Position numbers and translations under genes: made by a program. This document shows positions 25,679 to 37,505 of a stretch of DNA of 64,000 bases, one piece after another; within the stretch, counting starts at the first letter, position 1, and the number at the start of each line of letters is the position of its first letter. The notes beneath the pieces are model-generated. The model had not been told where the DNA came from, ran no database searches, and saw only the letters and a program-made list of their open reading frames with translations. This stretch comes from Druceiella hillmani (taxonomy: Eukaryota > Arthropoda > Insecta > Lepidoptera > Hepialidae): the NCBI GenBank assembly GCA_039881145.1, contig JAYKKI010000060.1:8766501-8830500 (forward strand), written 5' to 3'.

Positions 25679-28600
25679 TATATATATATATATATATACA
25701 CATACACATATGTTTGTAATATATGTGATATTATCATATATTCTTCTTCTTCTGTACGCGTACTATAAGCAATTTTTGATGGTTTAATTTCTTGGAAAAG
25801 AAAATAACGAAGTATATAGTGGGAAATAATAAGATTCAAATAGCGGCACGTAGAAAGGGGAGTTACAAAGAGCAAATTAGGTAATTTTCATCTCGTGGAA
25901 AATTGTACTTCACTATTAAACGTGTGAGTGGGAGTTGCGTCTAAGTGTGTACTTAACTGTGGAGTAATTTTATTGTGAAAGTTAAGACGAAGTGAATAAT
26001 TAGTAAATCTTTTGTAGAAACACAAGTAAGCCTGAGAAATTTTGCTAAATTTTCCCTTTTGTACTTTGAATTATTATTTAAGTATAATACATTTCAGAAA
26101 CTTCTCAATTAATAAATTATTAAAACAAATGTATATTCAAAAATTAGTTTATAAGAATTCAAATGTAAAATAAAACATTACTTATAATTAAAACTTGAAC
26201 TCATGTTTAATTCAAATATATAATGTCGAATAAATGTTCATTTCTACGAAAAACCAGATTGCTGAAAAAGCTATAATGTAAAATTATTCTCAGGCATATT
26301 CTAAACTTTATTTTTTACTCAAGATTTCATCTGCTATTTCTAACTTTAAGCAAATTACTTCTTCTTTAAACAAACTACATTCTTGATGAGCTTCGTTTTA
26401 ACGCAGTACAGTTACTTGTAAGATAATTAGTATTAAAATTTGTCCTGAATTTAGAATAATATTAAAGTTTAGACAAATACGACATTTGTTTTGACAGGAA
26501 AAGGCTTTAAGGTATATCGATACTGTGGCACCACCAGGGAGATCGCAGCTTATTGAGGGAGTGACAATAATAAATGAAGAATCAGCAAGATCCTCGCGTT
26601 CCTTGGAACCACTGCCGATAGAAACTACAGCAAGGGAGATCGAGGTCGAATCAAGATTAGTTAATAGCATAACTGATTTTCTTGAACATGCAGCGATACA
26701 GATCAATTTACCAAATGATGGTGTGGAGGATATCAAGAGGTCTTTTGAAGAAGAAAGTAAGTTTTTTCAAGACTTTATATATTGCAAAGGATGTATTTAT
26801 ATTCTCTAAGAGAAGGACACTACTAAGGTAGTCACAAAATTTTCGAAAATTTAATTTGAATATTCATTAATATATTTTACCTGTACGTATATGAACAAAA
26901 TTTTCTCAAACTTGTCCATAATAAACGGTATTTCAAATAGGCAAAACTGGGCAAAGTTGCAATAATATCACCACAACTTAGTTCTTTCCCAGGTTTTCCA
27001 AGTAGTTCCGCAGAAATAATAATAATAGATCTCTAAATATTAAATTGTTTGACGCTGGTCTGTTCTCAGTTTACTACGATTCATGGTTTTTGGATAATGT
27101 TCGCACAGATTAGAAGTATGGAGGGTTTGGACACTTGCAGGGCCAAAAAGAAATTTTCTACGTCCCCACAAAATAAAACGCCAAAAATAATTTTCTACTT
27201 GTTCAGTTTATGGCCTTTTTACCAGTTTTTTTTTATATTGCTACAATCATTTTTATTACTCGTTTATAAGAAAAGCGTAAAGCACATATTTAAAACTTAA
27301 TGACACCTCCACCGTAACTCATTTTTTAAATGCAATATTGTTTTAGTATGACACTTTGGTTATAGCACATTTCCTCATAATCTCATTACTCTCTAAGTAT
27401 GTCATTGTTTTACGAGCCCTTTTCGCGTTTTCTCACAATGTCAATGACTAATGTGATGTTTTGTTTGCACGGCATTTCTAACACCCACAGATGCACGAAC
27501 GTAATGTCAAATTTACGACTTCGGCCTAAATTGAGGACTCCGATTATGGAATGTGAATGTTATAGAAAGTAAAGTTTTCTGATATGGTTATGATCTATTA
27601 AGACCCTGTCGTTAAGTACGGTATTTTGGTAGTTAATTTTTGTATGAACTGTTTTTTTACATGTAGTTAAGTTGGTCGCCTTAAAGAAGTTGAAAATGGT
27701 ACTTTATTGTTGCTTGAAATTGTTAATTAATTGTTATTTGCTATTTGGTTCCGAGATCCTCTCTTAAAATAACAATAAATATAAAATTGCATTTCAGTGT
27801 TATTAAATGTGCTGAACTTAATAAACTTAACAAATCGGTACATAATTAAAATGTTCAATTTACTTAACTTCGATGTATGTACATTTAATGTACTCTCATT
27901 TTATACTCACATTATTAATATTAAAAAGTGTTTTTGAATAGTTCTTGATTTTGTTATGTTAAATATTATTTGGATTTAACAGTCTAATAATTATTTGAAA
28001 TAAAAGCCTGTTAAGCACAAGAGAACTCACACTACGTGGGTTTCGTATGCATTTAGACACATGAAAATTTAAGTATACATAGTATTAGTATTAAACTATT
28101 CACAAATAATAATTTTTCATAAAGTAAATATATTGCCAAGTATATTTTTCAGAGGCGCAACATCATAGCTCATATTTTCAAAAATATAAAATCTAGGATA
28201 GTCTCCATATTTCTCATTCCGTAGTCCTAAATTTTAAAGTAGGTGCTAGTTTTAAAATATTATTTAGTCCAAATTTTAGATTGAGTAGTTTCAGAAATAA
28301 CAGACCAAATTTTTTCCACGTTTTTAAGAAATATTTGAAACCATAGTACATAATATTTAAAAAAAAATATTTTCATGGTCCTCTTTATTAAGAATTGCAA
28401 AAAATATCAAGCAATTGATTTTCCAACTACTTCTCTCCCTCCACACATCCCCTAAATATTCATATAAATACTTTTGGGGTGTAAGTTTTTGAGATATGTG
28501 CAGATCAATATGATTTATTACTATGCCAAATTGCAAGTTTCCACGTCAAACGGTTTCTGAGAAAAAAAAAGGTTGTGGCAGATGGACAGATAGACACGTC

Positions 28601-30611
28601 AGTGATCATGCAAGGTTTTGTTTTTGAAGTTATACTTCTTTAGGCGCGTTATAAAAAAATGATGAGAGTGAAATTTTAAGATTCGTCACACAAAAGTTAC
28701 AGTATGAAGTTGCAGCGGTTGCAGTCTCGAAACAAAAGCTATTGGCACTACCGTCGCCTCTGTTCACTGTTTTCATATTCATAGTATTTATCCACATGTT
28801 TCTAGTGTCTACATTCACACACGTGTTTTAGTTTCATATAAGTGCGATTTATATATGTGCTGATAAATTATATTCAGTAGTGATTTAAATTCAATATTTT
28901 GATTAATATATTTACTATTCGTAAATATTAGTGAAAAAATTGTGTTTATAGACTTTTTCAAGTGCTCCAATATAATTGAGGTTATCTATTCGTATGTATT
29001 ATTTAATGATGCCAAAGAAGTATAACTTCTCACGCGCGTACATAAGTACACGCACCCTTTTTTTTCTTTTCATATACGAGACCTTAAAATGCATAAAATC
29101 GATTTAATTCTTCTTAAGAGTATCATTCAAATATTTCTTTTCAACATTAGTCACAGGATAGAATTTGTAAATTCGTATGAATGATCAGTGACAATCCTAG
29201 CAGTAGCATTTCTCAGAAACTTAAATGTGATATTTTTAGTATATCCGTTTCTCTTAAGAATTCTAACCACTTTAATCACACAAATAAATAACGATTCTAC
29301 CTAAGTTTTAACCATTACATGATTCAAATTAAATTACTTGTTAGCAGCATATAAGTTATGTAGAATAATTTTAAAAAGGAATTAATTTAGTTTTAGAACC
29401 TTGTATTAAGGAACCATTTGCATATACGAAACTCTTTCCATTAATATTTTTGTCAAAACCAATTCTTTATTACTGGTAGGAATGTACGATACTTTTATTA
29501 CTGGTAGGAATATACGATATTCCATCGATAACTATGTTAAGAAGTAATTTATTTAATGAGTTTTCACATTCATTACAGTTACGATGTTACATTTGTCACA
29601 ATTGTGTGGTTAATGAAATTACTGATAAGTAGGTGAAAATTATTAATGAGACGAATTAATTCTTTATCATTACAGTTTAATCATTTATCACAATGAGCTA
29701 TTATCACGGAAGTAGTTCGTTAAACTGTAGATTGGAATGATGCTATATTTGAATTAAACGTGCCTAATACAAGCCAACGGAGTTTTGGTTAAATTATAAT
29801 TATAATGAATATTAAGTCTTACCATTCGGAAAAAATATTTGACTAATGTTGATAGAGGAAGTAGATTAATATTTTGAAGTGATATTATATCTACATATAC
29901 TATCAGTATAACTCAAGCACTGATAGAATATGGTTATATTTTATAATTATTGGTTACGATCTTAGGTTTGATTATATTATAAGAAAAAATAAAAAATGTG
30001 TTAAGTTTTTTTGATTCAGGAGAAAATTAAACTTAAAACTAACCGATTATAGGTAGCTTATATTTTAATAAAAATTAAGTCAGTTTGATTAACTCAGTAG
30101 TTTTGTGTCAGAAAAGCATAGTGAGTAAATAATATTTTTTCGATTTTAAAGTAACATAAGCATTTAATTTCGAGATTCGCAACCCCTAAGAAATTACGAA
30201 GCACCTGTTATATACAGACATTTAAAAAAAAATATTTCAACGCCAATTTTTTCATTGGTTTCAGGTGCTAGAAAGAAGAAAGGAGGCAAAAAAAAGCTGA
30301 AGAAGCTCCTACCTCTTATACATATCCTGAAGATGAAAGCTCAGGCTTTGGCATCGATCTTCCTCGGTGTATTGGCATTCGTAGCCGCAAAAGCACTGCT
30401 GTTGCTTAAAATTTTTGTTATTGCCTCATTTTTCATCGGTATTAGGTCTTTGTTCTCCTCTGGCACGCAGGACACTTACGAGATAATACAGTCAAGACCC
30501 GAAGTGCACAGCCATCACGAATCGCATGGATATGGTGGATCAGCATGGGGAAGGTTATCGGAAGAACCACAAGACTTAGCCTATTCAGCGTATAGTAATA
30601 AGAATGCCTAA
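25049..30611 (+). CDS. Osiris family protein B, complete three-exon gene
   Basis: Three exons: 25049-25195, 26498-26756 and 30265-30611, together 753 bases, 250 residues plus TAA. Exon 1 gives a start Met, a hydrophobic signal peptide (about residues 3-16) and the family's paired cysteines C39 and C47 (QQCVGENTLLCLK); donor AAG/GTACGT, phase 0. Exon 2 begins EKALRYID, the conserved continuation after the second cysteine; donor GTAAGT, phase 1. Exon 3, after 'ggtttcag', encodes the basic run ARKKKGGKKKLKK, a hydrophobic stretch at about 163-195, and a His/Gly/Ser tail with PQDLAY at 237-242 followed by SAY. The family's AQxLAY is usually Ala-Gln; here Ala is Pro. Osiris proteins are insect-specific secretory-pathway or membrane proteins, many linked to cuticle formation. 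Same strand and last-exon phase as gene A. Which numbered Osi is unknown. Confidence 0.93.
25196..26497 (+). other. Intron 1 of Osiris gene B
   Basis: 1.3 kb, GT at 25196 and AG at 26496-26497 after 'ttgttttgacag'. It contains the (TA)n tract at 25626-25699 and nothing else recognised. Confidence 0.85.
25626..25699. repeat. (TA)n microsatellite in intron 1
   Basis: Two TA runs split by 'aataaata'. It creates repetitive tyrosine/isoleucine frames on both strands that are not genes. Confidence 0.97.
26757..30264 (+). other. Intron 2 of Osiris gene B
   Basis: 3.5 kb, GTAAGT at 26757 and 'ggtttcag' ending at 30264. About 1 kb of it (28050-29068) is a dispersed repeat. The remainder is AT-rich without features; the 83-codon frame at 27049-27300 is not recognisable. 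Confidence 0.85.
28050..29068 (+). repeat. Composite dispersed repeat (family A plus TIR-like module), copy in intron 2
   Basis: The first part (28050-28620) matches repeat family A, ending 'gtttctgag', 'gtggcagatggacag'. It continues into a ~440 bp module with a near-palindromic 'gaagttatacttc' at 28625-28640 and 'agaagtataacttc' at about 29009-29023, like terminal inverted repeats of a MITE, followed by 'gcgcgtacataagtacacgc'. The whole is present in reverse complement at 40735-41605. Confidence 0.8.
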
Positions 30612-31059
30612 TAGTGAAGTGATAATAATTCAATTATTTTAATTATATTTATTATTAAAAATGGCGCTGTTAAATTATATTTACAGTTTAAGAAATTCAT
30701 TAGAAAATTGGTTTTTAGAACTGTCAGAACATTTTTTTCTTTATATGTGTTTCTAATATTTATATGACTGACCTTATTTACTATGAATAAGTAGAAAGTA
30801 AATCTTGCTATTTTTTGTTTTTATACAAAGTTCAAAGTTTCTAAATCATTGTTAAATGTAGCAATTATTTATAAACATTTTAACAGCAAATACCAAATGC
30901 ATTGTATTAGTTTTTTTTATCAAAATAGCAACTAGGTTTAAGAATATAAACATTAGCAATTGTTTTTAGAATATGAGCTATTAAATTATATTTTATATTA
31001 CATATTGTTTAAGTATCATTGCTTGTACAAAGATGTAACATGGACTCCATAATTCTTGA

Positions 31060-31065
31060 AATAAA
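31060..31065 (+). promoter_or_regulatory. Candidate poly(A) signal of Osiris gene B
   Basis: AATAAA about 450 bases after the gene B stop, in a T-rich setting. It would give a 3' UTR of ordinary length. Confidence 0.45.
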
Positions 31066-31550
31066 GTTTTTATTATAAGTAGTAACAAGACGATGTATAA
31101 GTATATACCAACAATTTACCTAGGCACATTGTCGAATTCTGATATTCTCTATATATACTAGAAATAATTCAGTACCAGATTACCCATTTCATTGATCCGT
31201 AGGTATTACAGAATTTATACAATTACAAAAATCATTCTAAAATAATGGTTTACACGATTGTGCGTGAGGATATTTTGGCACCCTTAATTCATCAAATCAA
31301 CCTTCAGTTTAATAGTTTAGGGTTTTAAAATTTTAGATGGAATGGAAGAAAACAGGACATACAAAATAGCAAGAAAAACAGGTCAGATTTAAACATATGA
31401 TTTTATCGGAAAAATATAATTCTGACAAATTATTTTTTTCATTTATTCTTCTCACACTGTTGTACTATTATAACATCAACTTATTGTTCTTTTTCAAATT
31501 ATTTTGGATTTTCTTTTTGACGTGAATACGTCTATAAATTTGCTACCATA
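31066..31550. other. Intergenic, nothing recognised
   Basis: No supported feature. Confidence 0.4.
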
Positions 31551-31928
31551 CGGGGGCAATCCAAAAAACCTTATGAAAACAAAATCGGGGGATACAGTTT
31601 GGCGTTGCAGTTTCGAATCTACCCTCTACATGAAGAGTTAATTATAACCCTGGATAGCTAAAGGAACAGAGAATTTATTACGATAAGCAAAAACAGTGAC
31701 GCATTGCGCGCGATGGAGGGGGAAGCGCCGCCGTTTTGAGGTTATTTTGCTGCTTATCGAAATTAACAATTAGTATAACTTTTGATTCGGAAAAGCTACG
31801 ATGTTCGTTTAAGGTTTAATCATCAGCTGTCGTCAAAATCTATCGATTGCATATAAAACATTAGTTTGAATTAGTGACAGTGAATACAATAAGGTGTTAG
31901 AATAAAAACATATTATCAAAAATGTATA
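31551..31928 (+). promoter_or_regulatory. GC-richer leader with TATA box before a small ORF
   Basis: The block contains a GC-rich patch at about 31700-31745 (gcgcgcgatgg, gaagcgccgccg). A TATAAAA at 31852-31858 lies some 30 bases before 'gaattagtgacag', a plausible initiator zone, and about 75 bases before the ATG at 31929. This is the best-looking core promoter arrangement in the window, but it could belong to a transposon as well as to a gene. Confidence 0.35.
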
Positions 31929-32177
31929 ATGTCGGCCTATACGCGTCAAAAAGCCAAAGCCAAATACAGAGATCGTATACGGCTGGAAAGAGCTTCTCAG
32001 GAACAATCAAATGGTAATAATAAAACACCATATGACCGAGTCAAGCTGTGCCGGGAACGTAAAATAATGAATGCGGCCGAGCGGATCAACGACGGTGCCA
32101 GTACATCCGCAGCTGGGGCGGTTGAAATTATGCGTTACATAGACGTATTCACGTACAACACACGGCCGTGTCCATGA
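31929..32177 (+). CDS. Hypothetical basic protein, 82 residues, possible transposon origin
   Basis: A true ATG opens an 82-codon frame in sequence clearly GC-richer than its surroundings. The product starts SAYTRQKAKAKYRDRIRLER, is strongly basic over about residues 5-50, with KTPYDRVKLCRERK at about 32-45, then a Ser/Ala-rich stretch (DGASTSAAGA) and a short end RPCP. The basic Arg/Lys spacing resembles N-terminal pieces of transposon or DNA-binding proteins, but I cannot name a family and there is no catalytic domain. The TATA box upstream supports transcription. No downstream exon was found; the remaining intergenic DNA is AT-rich. It may be the truncated first ORF of a mobile element. Confidence 0.4.
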   Translation: MSAYTRQKAKAKYRDRIRLERASQEQSNGNNKTPYDRVKLCRERKIMNAAERINDGASTSAAGAVEIMRYIDVFTYNTRPCP

Positions 32178-33128
32178 CACAGCCACATCCCATTTTTTCA
32201 TTCTACTAAATGCTACCATGATTTCAGCCATAATATTTATATTTTTTCAATTATTTTTTATTTATATTAAATAATCCGTTTCATTCCAAATATTTCTCCT
32301 CACATTTTGGAGCCTTTACTTATACCCGTATTCAATACTTAAAATAAATTATTTAATATTTATTTTAAAGATTCTTTACATAAAGATTGGTAACGTAAGA
32401 TAAAATATTACTGGTAGTGCAGGATTTTTTTTCACTTGTAACTAAAGTTTCTATGATTTCCTCACATTTAAAAATGTTTAATCTTATTCCCATCTCGGTA
32501 ATAATAGGAAAAATAATACTTCCACATTTATTTAGTTAAAGCTACTCGAGTAATTTTTTATTTGTAAAGTAAAATAACATTAATATGCTAACTTAGATTT
32601 ATAGAATGTTAGTGACTCCATAAATGAATTTACCTTGGGAAATACCATGACAGGATCAAAACAAATACCTGTCAATAAGAATAGAAATGTTTGTCAACAA
32701 TTGGCGAAAATAAATATTGCAAATTGGGACAAACATTTCCAAAGTAAACATTTAATATGTCAAGTGCATGATACATTATTATGTTTTAAATATATTTAGT
32801 TTTTTGTTATTTTCATTGTTTATTCACTTATTTTCGAGCAATTAGGTGTGATTGTTTATGCTTGTATCGTTGTTTCTTAAGACCTTAGGTTATCGTATAT
32901 ATACATTGTTAGATTGGAGAAAAATCTGGCTTATCTTATTAAAATAAATGATATACAAACATTTCATTTTCTCCATAACAATGTTTTAATTTATCTTATT
33001 AAATAACTTAATTTTTAGATAAAAAACAAAAACGTGACAATCGTTTTCATTTTACAAAAACAGTCAAAAATGGAGATGTAATCTCTAGTTTCGTTAAATC
33101 TTTATTAAATATCTTAAATACTTGAGCA
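32178..33128. other. Intergenic, nothing recognised
   Basis: AT-rich sequence without a supported feature. Confidence 0.4.
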
Positions 33129-33533
33129 TCTTAAATCCATTTGCTGACTAATTACAGAAAGAGAATTTTTTCAACAAATTTTGATGTTAAAATATGTCGT
33201 TAATTGCAAAATCTCAAATCTTAATTTTAGAGATATCTTAAATACATTTGCTGACTAATTACAGAAAGAGAATTTTTTCAATAAATTTTGATGTTAAAAT
33301 ATGTCGTTAATTGCAAAATCTCAAATCTTAATTTTAGAGATATCTTAAATACATTTGCTGACTAATTACAGAAAGAGAATTTTTTCAACAAATTTTGATG
33401 TTAAAATATGTCGTTAATTGCAAAATCTCAAATCTTAATTTTAGAGATATCTTAAATACATTTGCTGACTAATTACAGAAAGAGAATTTTTTCAATAAAT
33501 TTTGATGTTAAAATATGTCGTTAATTGCAAAAG
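33129..33533. repeat. Nearly identical tandem array, 107 bp unit, ~3.8 copies
   Basis: 'tcttaaat(c/a)catttgctgac' begins units at 33129, 33236, 33343 and 33450, an exact 107-base period. Copies differ by only a few substitutions, for example 'ttcaacaaatt' and 'ttcaataaatt' alternating in copies 1 to 4, so the array is young or homogenised. The alternation suggests the last duplication copied a two-unit block. Confidence 0.96.
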
Positions 33534-35477
33534 TCTGTGAATACAAAATTAAGAAGAATGTTATTAACATACTTGTGTATGTGAATTAATGAAAACCTGC
33601 ATGTGTTGATAAGGATGAAGAAGAGATATAGGCTTTAAGGATAAGACCAAAATATTGTAAAAGGAAAACTTCTACAATTTAGCAGTACGTTGCAGTGATG
33701 ATGGACGTAGCGATATCCCTTCAAAATGAAAATTGCTGCGTTATCTCTCTTCTCTGGTGAAAATAGTGGTTTCAGTCTCAACCTGACGATTTGGTAATTT
33801 GAGTGGTGTAAGATAATATATTAAAATAATTTCATAACTCTCATATTCTTTTTTCTTTTTCATATATCTGCAGATAGAAAATATTTGCAAAAAAAATTAA
33901 TTGTAGGGATGAAGGATAGAAAGTATGAAAAGCATTAGGTTATTTTTTGGAATTTTTTTCTTCGTGTTTTTGCCTCTTTTTATTACTCTTCAAATTAGGT
34001 ATTATTATAAGAGCACACATCACTTACAAACTACCATCTAAGTTCAATTGGAGGTAAATTTTAAGTTAAACTTAATTTTAAATTTGTCATAATCGGTTCA
34101 TTCAATGGAAGATATACAAATCTGATATTTTACAAAATTCATTTACATTGCATTCGTGTAGTACAGCAACAAAGAAGTGCCTAGCGCGTAGTAACTGTGT
34201 AGTGTACTCATGTAATAGATGGCGCTACATATGCGTTAAATCTCGCAAATAAGTTTTCCACTCGGACCTACATTTACAAAATGAATGAGAGGTTGAGTGT
34301 AGAAGTATACTTACAAAAACGGTACGCGTAAGAAGTTGTGGGCACAGCTAGTCATTACTAAGGAATATGATTCTTAGCCATAGCTCACATAGAAATTATA
34401 ATCATGGTATGAACTAGGATAGAAGATTAAATAACCAGACCGCTTCAGACCGCAATCCCAATTCACGAATTAGATTTTTAACTCATATAAAGAAACTATT
34501 CTCATAACATAATATCTTCACTAACATAGGAACAAAACTATAAAAACTGCTTCTTTTATACTCTGTATATTGTATGAAATTAATTTTTTACTTGTTTAAT
34601 GCCCTAGCCACTCTTTGGCTATTGACAGGTAAAATTTTATTGGGCTTGGATTAAGATGATATACTAGTCCCTTCCTCTTCTGAAGAAGTCTGACTTATAC
34701 AGCTCCAATTATTCTAATGCTAATATTAAATTTTTTTTCAGGTTAGAAGATCACTGCTGACAGCTCAAAACCACTGTTTCTATAATTAAATGCAATCGTA
34801 GATTTTTCGTTGCTGGAATCAAATTAAGAAACGTCCATTCTTGACTTTATTTTTTTTTCGTTAAAATGTTAAAAACATTCCAAAGGTCCAAGCTTCTTGT
34901 CGCAAATACTTAAAAAGAACATTAAAAAACGTCAAAAACAAAGGTCCATTGACCAAGTATATTTGATAGCCCAGTCCACATTAGTTTTATGATAATTTCA
35001 CCATAAACATTCGTTGCTTTCTTCGAAGCCCTTGGATGTTTTTATGAATCTAGAATTAAAGTTATTTGATTTATTTATATCTAGTAGTTTTGCTGCATTA
35101 TCCCAATCTGGACTATCACTTTCTTAGTATGGTACAATTAGGCGCCGTCAAAATTATGTAATTTTTTTCAAAATTATTTATAATGAAATAAGCTTTACAT
35201 TATTTCACAATAATAGTCGATATCAGATTCTGTGATCAGATATAGTTAATTGTGTTATGGTAAATGAACATGATTCCTTACTTTTCTAACGCAGAGTGTT
35301 AGTGATTAAATTTATTACTGATTCAATATCGTAACCATGTCTTTGAAAATATTATATGTAATTTTAATACTTAACCATATACTTAACAATAAAATATACT
35401 GAAATAGCAACTTTGTTTTTACGGAGTTTTCCTTGAGTTATATAAATCAGTAAGTTTGATCATATAGATTTATTGAT

Positions 35478-35480
<3 letters not shown>
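33534..35480. other. Intergenic, nothing recognised
   Basis: No supported gene. A GC-richer patch lies at about 34160-34340. Confidence 0.4.

Positions 35481-35522
<42 letters not shown>
35481..35522. repeat. (TA)n microsatellite
   Basis: About 18 TA dinucleotides preceded by interrupted 'atgtatatgtat'. Confidence 0.95.
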
Positions 35523-35524
<2 letters not shown>

Positions 35525-35660
35525 TAATACATACTGTGACAAATTGTTATTTCTCTATTGTTTAACAAAATGATAATATTTATAAATCTAATATTTAATT
35601 TTCTACATTTTGTAAAACTAAAACAATAAATATACGTATGTAAATTATCCAACAATATCA

Positions 35661-35797
35661 GTATTATTGTAGTTAAAACAAAAAATTATTGTAGTTAAAA
35701 CAAAATATTATTGTAGTTAAAACAAACAATTATTGTAGTTGAAACAACATATTATTGTAGTTAAAACAAAAAATTATTGTAGTTTTTAACTACAATG
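35661..35797. repeat. Tandem array, 6 copies of a 22 bp unit, ending in a hairpin
   Basis: 'attattgtagttaaaaca' starts units at 35663, 35685, 35707, 35729, 35751 and 35773, an exact 22-base period. The last unit runs into its own reverse complement: 'attgtagtt', three bases, 'aactacaat' (35776-35796). Confidence 0.95.
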
Positions 35798-35849
35798 ATT
35801 TTTAGCATTGCATTAATTTAATATGAGGAAATTTGTTCGATGCTTTTTT

Positions 35850-36170
35850 TGATTTAGGTATTTGTAACCTCGTATGTTACGTTCGACTCATATTATCTTT
35901 TTATAATGGGCTACTTGGCATGATTTTTTATGATTTATTTGTAGCCTCAATCAAAAGCAATGTTACGATCTACTCTTATTAGTTCTTTATAATGTGCTAC
36001 TGCGTATGATTTATTTGTGGTCTCAATAGAAAACAATGTTACGATCGAGTCTTATTAGTTCTTTGTAATAGGCTACTGGGCATGATTTTTTTGTAATTTA
36101 TTTGTGGCCGTAATCGAAAACAATGTTACGATCGACTCTTATTAACTCTTTATAATGGCCTGTGCTATTC
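35850..36170. repeat. Irregular tandem array, ~4 copies of a 70-95 bp unit
   Basis: The landmarks 'aatgttacgatc', 'actcttatta', 'ctttataatg' and 'gatttatttgtgg' recur in order four times with variable spacer length. The copies are diverged. Confidence 0.85.
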
Positions 36171-37037
36171 TTCATAACTTTTATCGAGTTCGAGCCTTGT
36201 TGTAAAAATCGGTGTGGTAATTTAGGTTAAGGATATCTTTTAATAGCGATAAATTAAATTAAAACCAATGCTATGTAGTTCATGACAATGTCTAAGAAGA
36301 GAATAGTCTACTAGCAGATTTGGTCAAATTCAGGCTGAGAATTTTACACGAACATTTAGGCATCACTAAACTTTTGGCTACGTGAATACTCAACGATTAG
36401 ATAGAAGTTCATAATCACTGTCGCGTAGATTATTATCGCGAAATGCTACAAAGATTCGTCGCAGGTCATTAAAATACATTCTGCATTCGAACGTCACACT
36501 GCTGGATTCGATATCAAAAGGGATGTCGAAATTTGGATATGCTATTACGGATCCAAAACTAAGACATATTATCTGCAGTAAGTATTTCTTTCAGAAGAGT
36601 TGTTTTCAAAGTTAAAGAAAGATGAAGTGCGAGAATAATATAATCACCTCTTTCTTCGGAAGGACAGTGCCCGTAGAATGGTATACCAGTAATTTGTTAC
36701 CTGTTAAAAAAAATCAAGGGCAAAAACTTTGCAATAAAACTCTCCTTCATTACAACATCAACAACGCCACTGGACAGTCAGCCAAACGACGGAAGAGTCT
36801 AAGATGGGTTATCAGCACCTTGATATTGTATCAATCGATTTCTATTTATTTCTAAAAAATAAAAAATAAAATGCCAGAAATATATATCCACGATTAAGCG
36901 AAGAAGCGGTGATTGCCTTTAAAAAGACCGTGGAAGAGACGCCAAAACGAAGTAGGCCGATTGTTTTTCACAGTAGTTTCATCGAATTAAACGATGCATA
37001 AAATAGCATGGATTTTGAAAAGCAAAAACTCAACAAA
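36171..37037. other. Probable 5' remains of the Tc1-like element
   Basis: Contains a 77-codon ATG frame (36622-36855, starting MKCENN) and, at 36890-36960, a short stretch translating as ...AVIAFKKTVEETPKRSRPI. Neither matches the helix-turn-helix region of Tc1 transposases in a way I can defend. Ownership by the downstream element is inferred from position only. Confidence 0.25.
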
Positions 37038-37505
37038 ATGGAGGCATTCTATATTATGTTGGTTGGAAATAATTTTGATGACCGCACCGAGTTAGTTTTT
37101 TCTTAAAATGACACACTTAATGCGCAAAGGTATCTAACAGAGGTTCTTATTCCTCATGCCCAACCCGCATTAACAGCATTTGGAGACGAGTCCATTTTTA
37201 TGGACGATAATGCTCGCGCCCACCGCTCTAGAAACGTTAATGCGTATATGCAGAAGGCCGGAATTCGTCGGTTAGACTAGCCAGCTAGAAGTCCCAACCT
37301 CTATCCGATAGAACACATATGGGGTAATCTCAAATGATGCGTCAGAGCCGTAAAGCCAGCTCCAGAACACATTCAAGCCCTTAAAAATGTGATCGCCGCT
37401 GAATGGGAACGTATTCCTCAGGAAATGATAAAAAATGCCGTCGAAAGCATGCCTTGCAGATTAAGCGTAATGATTTTAGCTAGAAGAGGCCATACTCATT
37501 ACTAA
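37038..37505 (+). pseudogene. Tc1-like DD34E transposase, C-terminal half, broken
   Basis: One frame of 156 codons carries the C-terminal catalytic half of a Tc1-family transposase. Readable landmarks are RTELVF, TLNAQRYL, the second catalytic Asp in FMDDNARAH, the PARSPNLYPIEHIW box with the catalytic Glu 34 residues after that Asp (DD34E), and the terminal RRGHTHY before TAA at 37503. Three in-frame stops interrupt it: TAA after VFS, TAG replacing the conserved Trp before PARSP, and TGA after GNLK. The first catalytic Asp is not readable because the upstream sequence has decayed. No terminal inverted repeats were identified. The element cannot transpose on its own. Confidence 0.92.

Noticed and set aside
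26398..26736. 112-codon minus-strand frame
   Set aside because: It is the antisense shadow of Osiris gene B exon 2, which has splice sites, phase and family motifs on the plus strand.
35661..35797. Possible CRISPR array because of the 22 bp regular repeat
   Set aside because: The unit repeats head to tail without unique spacers, in a eukaryotic nuclear context.
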